DNA of 44,224 nucleotides from a virus, in IMG/VR virus record IMGVR_UViG_3300035698_017524, positions 1-44,224 of that record; one strand, given 5' to 3'. The notes beneath the pieces were generated by a model, which was given only the letters and a program-made list of their open reading frames with translations, did not search any database and was not told where the DNA came from. Positions 1 through 7,352 of this stretch are shown here, one piece after another. Made by a program: the position numbers and the translations under genes. The number at the start of each line of letters is the position of its first letter. Position 1 is the first letter of the stretch.

Positions 1-1368
1 GGTGATATCTTAGACCAAGAGGGTAAAGTAGTCACAGAAGGCGCAGCATCACAAGTACTATCAATATCTATTGTATATGAGGATAAAATAATATTACTCG
101 GATTAAAAGAACTCTCTAAAGAAACACAAGATAGGATTAAAAACAATACAACTAAATATTTTGAAAATGTTGGTGGTGTTGATTATAAATTCAAATATAT
201 TAAATATGATGATGAATTCGATATGCTTTGGAACTTTTTCAATAAGATGGTTCCTAAGATGCCATTATTAACTGGATGGAACTTCTTAAAATATGACTGG
301 TTATATTTAGTTAATAGAACTAGAAAATTGAGCAAGAATATCAATGGTAAAGAATATAAAATAAACCCATCAGTTGCATCATTAACTAAAAAAATGAATA
401 AGCAATGGGGATTAGAATGTGAATTACCTGCACATAGAATGATATTTGATTATATGCAACTATATGAGATAACAGATACTTCTGTTAAAGTAAAGGAAAG
501 TTCATCTTTAAATTTTGTTTCTGATAAATTAGTTGGTGTTGAGAAGATTAAATATATTAACTCTATCTTTAAATTGAAGGAGGATTCTAGAATAGATGGC
601 TTTGATTTCAAAGAAGGAGATATTTGTAGAAAAGAGGAAGATACCTACTATATGTATATAAAAAGTGAAAAGATAGAATTCACTGAAAGTAAATTTGAAT
701 CTTGTAAAGATTTATTCAACGAAATAAATGTTTCTAGTTTGAAGACACTTTATGAACATGACTTCGAAATGTTTATGTATTATAATGCAGTTGATTCTGT
801 TTTAGTACAGAAAATACATGATTCTAGAAATTATATATCAATCATATTTGCGATATCTTCATTGGCTAGAATTAAAATTGTGGACGTTGTATCACACATG
901 AATGGTGCTTTAGCATCTTTGGCGATTACAGAAGGAGTTCTTAGAAACCGATTTAGAGAACAAGATAATATAGTTCTTTTTAAAGAAGATAACGGTGAAA
1001 ACGAATCTAGCATAGCAGGTGGTTGGGTTAAAGATCCAGTAGTTGGGCTAAACCAATGGGTTGTTTGTTATGACTTCGCATCACTATACCCAACAACACA
1101 AAGACAATTCTTCATCTCACCCGAAAACTTCATCGGATTACAAAGTGTTACCAATAAAGGTGAATGTACAAATGGTAAAGAAATAACTGAAGATCATGTT
1201 GTTTGTGTAAATGGTGCGGTTTTCTTAAAGAGATTATCACCAACACTAAGAATGTTAGAAGATGTTTACGCAGATAGAAAGAAGAATAAAAAGATAATGA
1301 TGGCGAGAAAAGAAGAACTCAAAGAAGTAAACGATGAGATTGCACTACTTGAAGAAGAATTAGCTTAG
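1..1368 (+). CDS. 43: DNA polymerase family B, N-terminal part (5' end outside window; split enzyme)
   Basis: The reading frame is open from the first base and encodes 455 residues of a T4 gp43-type replicative polymerase. Visible landmarks are the 3'-5' exonuclease motif Exo II (TGWNFLKYDWLYLVNR, near nt 271-318), Exo III (YNAVDSVLV, near nt 781-807) and polymerase motif A (CYDFASLYPTT, near nt 1066-1098). The frame ends at TAG (1366-1368), just after the Lys/Glu-rich helix that in gp43 begins the fingers. Motif B (KxxxNSxYG) and motif C (DTDS) are absent, and the sequence after the stop does not resume the polymerase in any frame. A new gene starts 25 nt later. The gene therefore encodes the exonuclease domain plus part of the palm, and a separate gene for the rest is expected outside the window. 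Split gene 43 is known from Aeromonas T4-like phages. Identity is secure; functional reassembly is inferred. Confidence 0.9.
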   Translation, partial: GDILDQEGKVVTEGAASQVLSISIVYEDKIILLGLKELSKETQDRIKNNTTKYFENVGGVDYKFKYIKYDDEFDMLWNFFNKMVPKMPLLTGWNFLKYDWLYLVNRTRKLSKNINGKEYKINPSVASLTKKMNKQWGLECELPAHRMIFDYMQLYEITDTSVKVKESSSLNFVSDKLVGVEKIKYINSIFKLKEDSRIDGFDFKEGDICRKEEDTYYMYIKSEKIEFTESKFESCKDLFNEINVSSLKTLYEHDFEMFMYYNAVDSVLVQKIHDSRNYISIIFAISSLARIKIVDVVSHMNGALASLAITEGVLRNRFREQDNIVLFKEDNGENESSIAGGWVKDPVVGLNQWVVCYDFASLYPTTQRQFFISPENFIGLQSVTNKGECTNGKEITEDHVVCVNGAVFLKRLSPTLRMLEDVYADRKKNKKIMMARKEELKEVNDEIALLEEELA

Positions 1369-1377
1369 TATTTTAAT

Positions 1378-1388
1378 TTAATATATAG
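1378..1388 (+). promoter_or_regulatory. TTAATATATA start-proximal element
   Basis: TTAATATATAG ends five bases before the ATG at 1393. It is one of about 14 exact copies of the 10-mer placed just upstream of genes in this window. It may be a -10-like phage promoter element or part of the translation start region. Confidence 0.45.
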
Positions 1389-1392
1389 GATT

Positions 1393-1641
1393 ATGAAACA
1401 TTTGAAAAAAATAGATGAGAAATTTGATGACAATCCGGTAGAACAAAATGATACAGAAAAAATTGTAGCAGATATTAGAAATAAACTTCAACCGATTGTC
1501 ACATATTTTCAATTACTAAACTATGAAACAGATAAAGATTTATCAAAGATAATCAAACAAGCTGAAGAACAAAGCAACATCTCATTACCTATCATAATTC
1601 AGCAGTTAAAAAACTTAGTGAAGTTAAATGAGACATCTTAA
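1393..1641 (+). CDS. Small protein of unknown function
   Basis: This 82-residue soluble protein is not recognised. It begins MKHLKKIDEKF, is rich in Asp, Glu, Asn and Gln, and looks mostly helical. It starts 24 nt after the polymerase stop, directly behind a TTAATATATAG element. Its last 14 bases overlap the next gene, which begins with a similar MRHLKK sequence, so the two are probably translated from one transcript. There is no signal peptide or membrane segment. Confidence 0.7.
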   Translation: MKHLKKIDEKFDDNPVEQNDTEKIVADIRNKLQPIVTYFQLLNYETDKDLSKIIKQAEEQSNISLPIIIQQLKNLVKLNETS

Positions 1642-1966
1642 AAAATTCGAAAAATATAAGATAAATCGTAACATCAAAAGTAATTACTTGAGGAAGAGTT
1701 ACCCAAAAGATCGTATAAGTAATCTAAAAAGAGCAATAGTTAAAAGGTTCAAGATAGAGGTCACTAATTTAGACGACACAACAATTATATGGGAAATAAT
1801 AACGAAGTCAGGTAATATCTGTAAATTTGGCGCAACATATAAATATAACACCGAAAAAGTTGATAACTATTACGAATATTGGTCGGAAACTGATGGTGGT
1901 GAGAAAGAAATATCAGAAACAGTACATGTTTCATTAATTATCGAAGCTATACGTGATCTATTGTAA
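1628..1966 (+). CDS. Small basic protein of unknown function
   Basis: The protein has 112 residues. The first half is strongly basic (MRHLKKFEKYKINRN and on), and the second half looks like a small alpha/beta domain with the segment IIWEIITKSGNICKFGATY. It overlaps the preceding gene by 14 nt, which suggests translational coupling. The Met-basic-Phe opening resembles N-termini seen on other proteins in this window but lacks the acidic residue of the T4 capsid-targeting sequence. No function can be assigned. Confidence 0.7.
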   Translation: MRHLKKFEKYKINRNIKSNYLRKSYPKDRISNLKRAIVKRFKIEVTNLDDTTIIWEIITKSGNICKFGATYKYNTEKVDNYYEYWSETDGGEKEISETVHVSLIIEAIRDLL

Positions 1967-2013
1967 AACTTTTCAATCAGACTCCACTATAAATTAAAAA
2001 CACACAATAATAT

Positions 2014-2313
2014 ATGAATAAAGCGATTTTACAGGTTTGGGAAGAATCGAATAGAAACGATAAAATATATCAAGATGGATGTTCAATACATATTGATATG
2101 AAACACCGAGACATGTTTATAAACACTATCTATGAAAATAGAGATTGTGATAACCTACCAGAATCATATGAAAGAATAGTTGGGAATCCATCGTTAATAG
2201 TAATAACTGACGAATTATTAGAAGTAATCGAACAAGATAAATCAATAAGATTAAGAAGTCATGAAATGAATAACCTACTTAATCTAGAAGAAATAATTTT
2301 AATCAATGATTAA
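2014..2313 (+). CDS. Protein of unknown function (99 aa)
   Basis: A soluble, acidic 99-residue protein, MNKAILQVWEES and on, not recognised. The ATG follows an ACAATAATATATG context with no Shine-Dalgarno site. Its 3' end overlaps the start of the next gene, a membrane protein, by 8 nt, so the two form a coupled pair. Confidence 0.7.
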   Translation: MNKAILQVWEESNRNDKIYQDGCSIHIDMKHRDMFINTIYENRDCDNLPESYERIVGNPSLIVITDELLEVIEQDKSIRLRSHEMNNLLNLEEIILIND

Positions 2314-2653
2314 CACATTTTATTTTCTATCAATATTATTTATATTTAATTTTATTTTCTACATTTTTAATAGGAAAGCATTAGATGTTAGATTTAAGAA
2401 ACGTGATTCACACCCAAAATTACACTTGGTTTATTATTTCATAAAAATATTATTTGCCATATGGATAGGAGTTGGTTTATTTGGTGACCTAAATTTATAT
2501 TTTATCATACTTTTAGGGTTATCTATATTGAAATTTATAATATTTCACATAAATAAAAAACTATATTATTATTATTATCTATCACTACCATTTTTAAATA
2601 TAGCAACATTAGGAGTTTTACTAACAGTATTTTTAAACGCCAAATTTCTTTAA
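2306..2653 (+). CDS. Small integral membrane protein
   Basis: The 115 residues contain about four hydrophobic segments: FYFLSILFIFNFIFYIF near residues 5-21, IKILFAIWIGVGLFG near 47-61, YFIILLGLSILKFII near 66-80, and a C-terminal LPFLNIATLGVLLTVFL near 94-110. It is probably an inner-membrane protein. It overlaps the upstream gene by 8 nt. Its last 21 nt overlap the end of the convergent gp4 gene on the other strand. No family is recognised; phage small membrane proteins of this kind often act in lysis control or superinfection exclusion, but nothing here specifies that. Confidence 0.65.
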   Translation: MINTFYFLSILFIFNFIFYIFNRKALDVRFKKRDSHPKLHLVYYFIKILFAIWIGVGLFGDLNLYFIILLGLSILKFIIFHINKKLYYYYYLSLPFLNIATLGVLLTVFLNAKFL

Positions 2654-3163
2654 ATGATTTTCAGTTATAACTATAAAATTATAACCTTTTTTATCACACC
2701 ACTTAATCATCGTTTCCCATTTATTCTTATTTTTCTGTGCCATTTTAAATCGGTATTCCAGACTCTGTAATTTTTTCAAAGTAATATTTGGTGGAATACT
2801 AAATTTACCCTCACTAAACATTAACGCATCATCATAATCTTTTTGTGGTTTTACTTCTGCAACAACTTGTCTTGTATTACCATCTGGTAAACGTATCTCA
2901 TAATAGAAATCTGGAAAATAAGTATGTTCTTTAACTTTCAAATCACCATCTGTTAAGTGTGTCATCTGGTATGGAATTCTCATACACTCCGCACCCCATT
3001 TACAAATATCACTATTATTATCAAGCCATGTCATTATTCTTAATTCCCATGAGCTCCTATAATATAAACCACCTTGTGTATTTAATTTTATAACCTTATC
3101 CTTATTTTTCGGAATAAAGTTACCATTCCTATACTTACTACTACCTGGTTTAGAATTTAACAT
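2633..3163 (-). CDS. 4: Head completion protein, T4 gp4-like
   Basis: This 176-residue protein matches T4 gp4 (gp50/65), the nuclease-fold protein that completes DNA-filled heads before tail joining. Shared features in order are YRSSWELRIMTWLDNN (T4 YRSNWEKFFFEWLDKN), ICKWGAECMRIPY (T4 IIAWGSETAVIPY), the acidic pair YFPDFY with VVAEVKPQ (T4 YFMDIW and FIEIKPK), and a C-terminal KWETMIKWCDKKGYNFIVITENHLKKFG (given in T4 as KWKAAQSLAEKRG followed by FRVLTEDGLRALG). The D...ExK arrangement is PD-(D/E)XK-like. It is 26 residues longer than T4 gp4, mostly in loops. It lies on the minus strand about 1.5 kb ahead of the portal gene and overlaps the membrane gene 3' end by 21 nt. Confidence 0.85.
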   Translation of the reverse strand: MLNSKPGSSKYRNGNFIPKNKDKVIKLNTQGGLYYRSSWELRIMTWLDNNSDICKWGAECMRIPYQMTHLTDGDLKVKEHTYFPDFYYEIRLPDGNTRQVVAEVKPQKDYDDALMFSEGKFSIPPNITLKKLQSLEYRFKMAQKNKNKWETMIKWCDKKGYNFIVITENHLKKFGV

Positions 3164-3179
3164 ATCTATAAATAAATTT

Positions 3180-3189
3180 TTAATATATA
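3180..3189 (+). promoter_or_regulatory. TTAATATATA element in divergent gap
   Basis: An exact 10-mer lies in the gap between divergent genes starting at 3163 (minus) and 3215 (plus), 25 nt before the plus-strand ATG. The same AT block may also serve the minus gene. Confidence 0.4.
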
Positions 3190-3214
3190 TAAAAAGAATA
3201 AATACCTGGAAGTA

Positions 3215-3925
3215 ATGAGATACATTAAAAATAAAGAATTATATGATAGACACGCATGGACTAAACAAATATGTGAGGATTTAAACTTATCTAACTATAC
3301 TATCAGACGAGATGGTACAGTTGATGTTGATGGAGATGTTATGATATTAAAACAATTACAAAGACTTCCAATAAATTTTAATAAAGTCAGTGGTGATTTC
3401 ACCATCTCAAGAAATAAATTAACAACACTGAAAGGGTGCCCAAATGAGATATGTGGACATTTCACATGTAATGAAAATGAATTAATATCATTAGAACATA
3501 GCCCACAAATAATAGGTGGTAATTATCATTGTTCTTATAATAAACTAACATCTCTAAAAGGAATCCCAAAAGAAGTAAATAACCTAAGTTGTTATTTAAA
3601 TGAAATAACAACTCTAGAAGACTCACCAATAGTACGTGGTAATTTTTTCTGCAACGGAAATAAAATATCATCACTTGATCACTGTAAACAAGTAGGAGGA
3701 TCGCTTAATTTTTATGATAACCCAATATATTATATTATTAAACCCTTTGTCGATTCAAGGTATCATAATAAACACAATGAATACATTGAATTATTCAATG
3801 ATACTGATATTATAAGAAGTGATGAGATTATTTTAGACCGATTAAAATGGTTTTATGATGAAATCGGTATGGTATATAATTTAGAGACTAAATATATTAA
3901 AAAATATTATAAAATAATACACTAA
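3215..3925 (+). CDS. Leucine-rich-repeat-like protein
   Basis: The 236 residues hold about five repeats of roughly 20 residues from residue 65 to 170. The pattern is GxFxCxxNxLxSLxxCPxxVxG, for example HFTCNENELISLEHSPQIIG and NYHCSYNKLTSLKGIPKEV. This is a leucine-rich-repeat-like solenoid of a type common in large phages. An N-terminal region (NYTIRRDGTVDVDGDV) and a C-terminal region (IELFNDTDIIRSDEIILDRLKWFYDEIGM) are shared with the minus-strand gene at 19201-19797, so the two are paralogues. A role in protein binding is inferred from the fold only. It is followed 4 nt later by the next gene. Confidence 0.75.
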   Translation: MRYIKNKELYDRHAWTKQICEDLNLSNYTIRRDGTVDVDGDVMILKQLQRLPINFNKVSGDFTISRNKLTTLKGCPNEICGHFTCNENELISLEHSPQIIGGNYHCSYNKLTSLKGIPKEVNNLSCYLNEITTLEDSPIVRGNFFCNGNKISSLDHCKQVGGSLNFYDNPIYYIIKPFVDSRYHNKHNEYIELFNDTDIIRSDEIILDRLKWFYDEIGMVYNLETKYIKKYYKIIH

Positions 3926-3929
3926 ATAT

Positions 3930-4619
3930 ATGGGAGAGTTATCAGAAAGAGTTAAATTATCATTACTTGTATATGGAAATGGGTTAGTAGAGAACTTTAA
4001 GAATAATTCACTTTATTTTTATAATCTATACCAAAAATCTATACCAGAATTCAAAAATGTTAGCGTATCAGAAATAACACCTGGTGGTTTCTATTTCCTA
4101 CATTATTTAGATGATTCTAATTGGATTAAATGGTCACCTGTTTTTGTTGGTGATTTTAAAAAAATGTCTAATAAAGTAATAGTATTTGCGGTCAATTTCA
4201 ATTTAATACCATTAGAAGTTAGAGTTTTACTATTCGATAAATTTATAACTGAGAAAGATTTTGAAGAAGATAGATATCTAAAAGTTGACTTTAAAGGTAT
4301 ATATGATGAGCTCAGAAAATTAGGATTTGAATATGCGTTAATGGAGTATGATGCAACTAGAATAAAATTAGTACATAGGGTTGGTTTGGAATTATTACCA
4401 AGATTTTTATATCAACAACACCCTAAAAATAAATACGACCCTGTTAAATTAATGTCTATATGGGAAGCTAAAATAGTAAATAGAGAACAAAGACATAAAG
4501 AAATGTCAGTTGCATTATTAAGTGACTTCTTTGATGTTAATTCCGAGATATCTGAAAAATATAGCGTATTAAAATCACACATACAGAGGTTGCAAAATAA
4601 CATCAAGAAATATAGTTAA
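3930..4619 (+). CDS. Unknown protein upstream of portal, probable head/neck module
   Basis: A 229-residue soluble protein with the segment PGGFYFLHYLDDSNWIKW, a VFVGDFK strand and VNFNLIPLEVRVLLFDKF. The pattern of an aromatic G-F-Y-F turn followed by a hydrophobic strand and a N-L/I-P-x-x-x-R helix recalls conserved structural proteins of T4-like phages, but I cannot name the family. The C-terminus (residues about 165-229) is helical and may be a coiled coil. The gene starts 4 nt after the leucine-rich-repeat gene and precedes the portal gene by 70 nt. Confidence 0.65.
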   Translation: MGELSERVKLSLLVYGNGLVENFKNNSLYFYNLYQKSIPEFKNVSVSEITPGGFYFLHYLDDSNWIKWSPVFVGDFKKMSNKVIVFAVNFNLIPLEVRVLLFDKFITEKDFEEDRYLKVDFKGIYDELRKLGFEYALMEYDATRIKLVHRVGLELLPRFLYQQHPKNKYDPVKLMSIWEAKIVNREQRHKEMSVALLSDFFDVNSEISEKYSVLKSHIQRLQNNIKKYS

Positions 4620-4658
4620 GTCAAAAATAGTGATTCTACTGAATTAGAGAAGATTAAT

Positions 4659-4668
4659 TTAATATATA
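4659..4668 (+). promoter_or_regulatory. TTAATATATA element upstream of portal gene
   Basis: Exact 10-mer ending 21 nt before the portal ATG at 4690, in a 70-nt non-coding gap. Confidence 0.45.
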
Positions 4669-4689
4669 TCACTAAATTAAAGTAATTAA

Positions 4690-6408
4690 ATGGCTTCATA
4701 TAATCAATTTGGCGGCAACAGCAACAACGCTGATTTCATGTTTCAAAACTCAGCAATCGAAAACAAAGGACTATTCAGTAGAATATTAAGAACACTTTCC
4801 AATTATGGGATGAACTATGATGATATGATAATAAGAAATCAAATTGGTGTTGGTATCAATGAAGATCCTTATTCATCAAAAGGAAATTCTATGTATGACT
4901 TCTTTAGTTCGAGGGCAGTAGCATCAGTATTAAATAGGAAATCAATTCCATATTTAGATAAAGCATATGCAGATAAAAGAAGAATTTTAAGAGAATATTC
5001 AATAAAAGATGAGATTAGAGATTTCGTATCAAGCGTATGTGATGAAGCAATTGTTTATAATGATGATAGAGATTTTTGCTCACCTAAACCAATATCAAAT
5101 GAATATTCACAAGAAATTCAAGATAAATATCAAGAATATTTTGAAAAAATCTATACAAAATATGGATTTGCTGATAATATAACGGCTTGGAGTATGATGA
5201 GAGATTTCTTAATCGATGGATACCTAGCAGTAGAAATTATTTATGATGATAAAAAGAAGAATATAATCGCATTTAATAGATTAAGACCAGAGACATTAGT
5301 ACCTGCATACGAACCACAAGTTGGTCACCTTTGGATTCAATACCCAGAAGACCCACAATTAAGAAGAATATTCTTAGATTCGCAATTAATATTTGTGTCT
5401 TATTCAACACAGAATGATTATTCAGAAACTTCTTATGTGGAAGGGTTAATCAAACCATATAACCAATTAAAAATATTAGAACAAACTAGAATTATGTTTA
5501 ATGTTCTAAACGCACAAGTTTATCAGAAATTCACAATTCCAATTAAGGGTATGTCTAGACAACGTGCCGAAGAACAAATAGGTCAGTTAATTCATGATTA
5601 TTCAGAGGAGGTCGAATGGGATGATACATTAGGGACATTAAGTATAAACGGAACAAAACACTTACATTATAATAAACAGATTTGGTTCCCAGAAGGAGAT
5701 GCAGGAACACCAAACATGGAACTTGTTAAACAAGATGGTCATGATTTAAACGATGAAACTATGCTATCTTGGTTCTATAGAGCATTGAAAAGAGCATCAA
5801 AAATTCCTATTCAAAGATTTGAATCAGAAAATGGTGGTGGTAATTTATTTTCAGACTCATCAGAGATGACAAGAGATGAAATAAAATTTCATAATTTTAT
5901 AAGTAGACTTAGAGCCAATTTTAAAGAAATAGTAGTTAAGCCTTTAAAATTACAAATGTTGGTTGAATTCCCAGAATTAAAAGATGATGAATTCTTCAAT
6001 AATGAAATTGATATTAATTTCTATACAAATCAATTATTTGAGGATTGGAAGAAGATTAATAATTTATCAAAAAGAGCTGATGCTGTTGGATCACTGTTAG
6101 GAGTTATGAAAAATGAAAATCAACCATATTTCCATATTGAGTGGTTAATGGATAACGTATTTAAACTAACACCAGAAGAAAAAGCCGAGAATGAAAGATA
6201 CTGGGCTAGAGACCCACAACAAGGAGCTGCTGGATCTGAGGGAGGTGAAGGTGGCGAAGGAGGTGAAGGTGGCGGAGATGATGATTTCGGCGGCGGCGGT
6301 GAAGAAGAAGCCGGTGGTGGAATGGATGACTTTGATGGAGACGCAGAAGAACCTGATGCTGGTGGAGGTGACGAAGGACCAGGCGGTGGCGACGAATTTG
6401 AATTCTAA
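4690..6408 (+). CDS. 20: Portal vertex protein, T4 gp20-like
   Basis: The 572-residue protein would form the dodecameric ring through which DNA is packaged and ejected. Diagnostic segments are WFYRALKRASKIPIQRF (residues 361-377) and EMTRDEIKFHNFISRLR (392-408), which match the conserved core of T4 gp20, and FNRLRPETLVPAYEP (195-209) in the stem region. Residues from about 514 to the end are low-complexity Gly, Glu and Asp ('GGEGGEGGEGG' style), probably disordered, and are not a usual gp20 feature. The start fits the conserved N-terminus and the 70-nt gap. The stop region overlaps the end of a minus-strand gene by 4 nt. The position just ahead of the protease and capsid genes is as in T4. 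Confidence 0.93.
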   Translation: MASYNQFGGNSNNADFMFQNSAIENKGLFSRILRTLSNYGMNYDDMIIRNQIGVGINEDPYSSKGNSMYDFFSSRAVASVLNRKSIPYLDKAYADKRRILREYSIKDEIRDFVSSVCDEAIVYNDDRDFCSPKPISNEYSQEIQDKYQEYFEKIYTKYGFADNITAWSMMRDFLIDGYLAVEIIYDDKKKNIIAFNRLRPETLVPAYEPQVGHLWIQYPEDPQLRRIFLDSQLIFVSYSTQNDYSETSYVEGLIKPYNQLKILEQTRIMFNVLNAQVYQKFTIPIKGMSRQRAEEQIGQLIHDYSEEVEWDDTLGTLSINGTKHLHYNKQIWFPEGDAGTPNMELVKQDGHDLNDETMLSWFYRALKRASKIPIQRFESENGGGNLFSDSSEMTRDEIKFHNFISRLRANFKEIVVKPLKLQMLVEFPELKDDEFFNNEIDINFYTNQLFEDWKKINNLSKRADAVGSLLGVMKNENQPYFHIEWLMDNVFKLTPEEKAENERYWARDPQQGAAGSEGGEGGEGGEGGGDDDFGGGGEEEAGGGMDDFDGDAEEPDAGGGDEGPGGGDEFEF

Positions 6409-6824
6409 GGAACTAGTTTAAAAGCAACAACATTATTAAGTCGGTCAAGCTTATTCTCAAGCTTCATTTTAATATCATCATTATTTAGAAGGGGTTCCAC
6501 TATGGCACCCTTTTCTGTATTTAGTATACTGAACTCTAATTCTAATTTATCTATTTTATTACTATTGATTATAAAAGTCATGACTTCAACATTAGCACAC
6601 ACATCATTCAAAAATATACTATTTTTATCTAAATTATCTAATTCTATTAGGATAGCACCATATTTATGTGTTTCTATTTCAACTTTGAATTCTATTCTTT
6701 TACCAGATTCTAATAATGTGTTTAATTTAATATCACGTTTATATACTATCCAATTACTAAATTTGGATAAAAGGCTATCATATTGTTCTAATGTGTTGTT
6801 ATGTAGGTTAACTTCCATTTTCAT
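6405..6824 (-). CDS. Protein of unknown function (139 aa) between portal and protease genes
   Basis: A soluble, beta-strand-rich protein (IEFKVEIETHKYGAILIELDNLDKNSIFL), not recognised. The minus-strand frame is preferred over the overlapping plus-strand frame at 6502-6894 because the latter reads as a leucine/serine/isoleucine-rich shadow. It lies 22 nt downstream of the minus-strand zinc-ribbon gene and its stop overlaps the portal stop by 4 nt. In T4 the genes between portal and protease are 67 and 68, on the same strand; this protein does not look like either. Confidence 0.6.
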   Translation of the reverse strand: MKMEVNLHNNTLEQYDSLLSKFSNWIVYKRDIKLNTLLESGKRIEFKVEIETHKYGAILIELDNLDKNSIFLNDVCANVEVMTFIINSNKIDKLELEFSILNTEKGAIVEPLLNNDDIKMKLENKLDRLNNVVAFKLVP

Positions 6825-6846
6825 ATGGTTGTTATATCGACAATTA

Positions 6847-7227
6847 CTAGTTTGTTTTTTTCTTTCTTCTACTAATTCCTTGCTTCTTATCTAAGGAATC
6901 TTTCATTTTTTTGAGTATTTTCTCATTTTGAACTGGGTAATCAACACCATAATTCTTCTGTAATGATTCTTTTCGTTTACATTCAGAACATTTTCTACAA
7001 TAGTATTCACCCCATTTATTACCATATTTGATATAATTTTTAAAAATAACATCTTTTTCTATACCACAATTATCACACTTACACCTTATTATATAGTGTG
7101 AACCTTTTGAGAGTAAATCAATTGGAATTGCTAATAACTCACCTATCGTAACTTCATAACCTAAATTCTCATAATATGAAAAGTTTGATTCTGTTATTTT
7201 AATTTCTATTTCTCTAGTCAAAATCAT
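6847..7227 (-). CDS. Truncated homing-endonuclease-like zinc-ribbon protein
   Basis: The 126 residues align with the N-terminal part of the HNH endonuclease at 17471-18385. Both open with MILT, share YxxLGYEVT, and have a zinc ribbon (here CKCDNCG and, later, CRKCSEC). The segment KNYGVDYPVQNEKILKKM is typical of DNA-binding regions of phage homing endonucleases. The catalytic HNH part is missing, so this is either a decayed endonuclease or a stand-alone DNA-binding remnant. It sits inside the head gene cluster on the opposite strand, as an inserted homing gene would. TAATATATAA lies 3 nt upstream of its start (7231-7240). Confidence 0.65.
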   Translation of the reverse strand: MILTREIEIKITESNFSYYENLGYEVTIGELLAIPIDLLSKGSHYIIRCKCDNCGIEKDVIFKNYIKYGNKWGEYYCRKCSECKRKESLQKNYGVDYPVQNEKILKKMKDSLDKKQGISRRKKKTN

Positions 7228-7279
7228 GGATTATATATTAGTCCGTAACTCCTTTGTTAAAGATAGAATCAAAGATTGT

Positions 7280-7298
7280 TGTAAAAAATCCACCTTTG
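7280..7298 (+). repeat. 19-bp box, copy 1, upstream of protease-scaffold gene
   Basis: TGTAAAAAATCCACCTTTG occurs here and again at 9536-9554 with no mismatch. This copy begins 73 nt before the ATG at 7353; the other begins 74 nt before the capsid ATG. Equal spacing suggests a shared regulatory element. Confidence 0.7.
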
Positions 7299-7352
7299 TT
7301 TTTTTTATAAATATTCAGATTTATATATACATTGAAAAAATAATATTCATGA

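Noticed and set aside
6502-6894. Plus-strand 130-codon open frame
   Set aside because: It lies opposite the 139-residue minus-strand gene and reads as a Ser/Leu/Ile-rich low-complexity protein with no sensible start context.
7306-7313. Exact T4 late promoter octamer TATAAATA before the protease-scaffold gene
   Set aside because: One 8-mer match is expected by chance in DNA this AT-rich, and no matching octamer stands at the same distance from the capsid gene. It is kept only as a note beside the 19-bp box.
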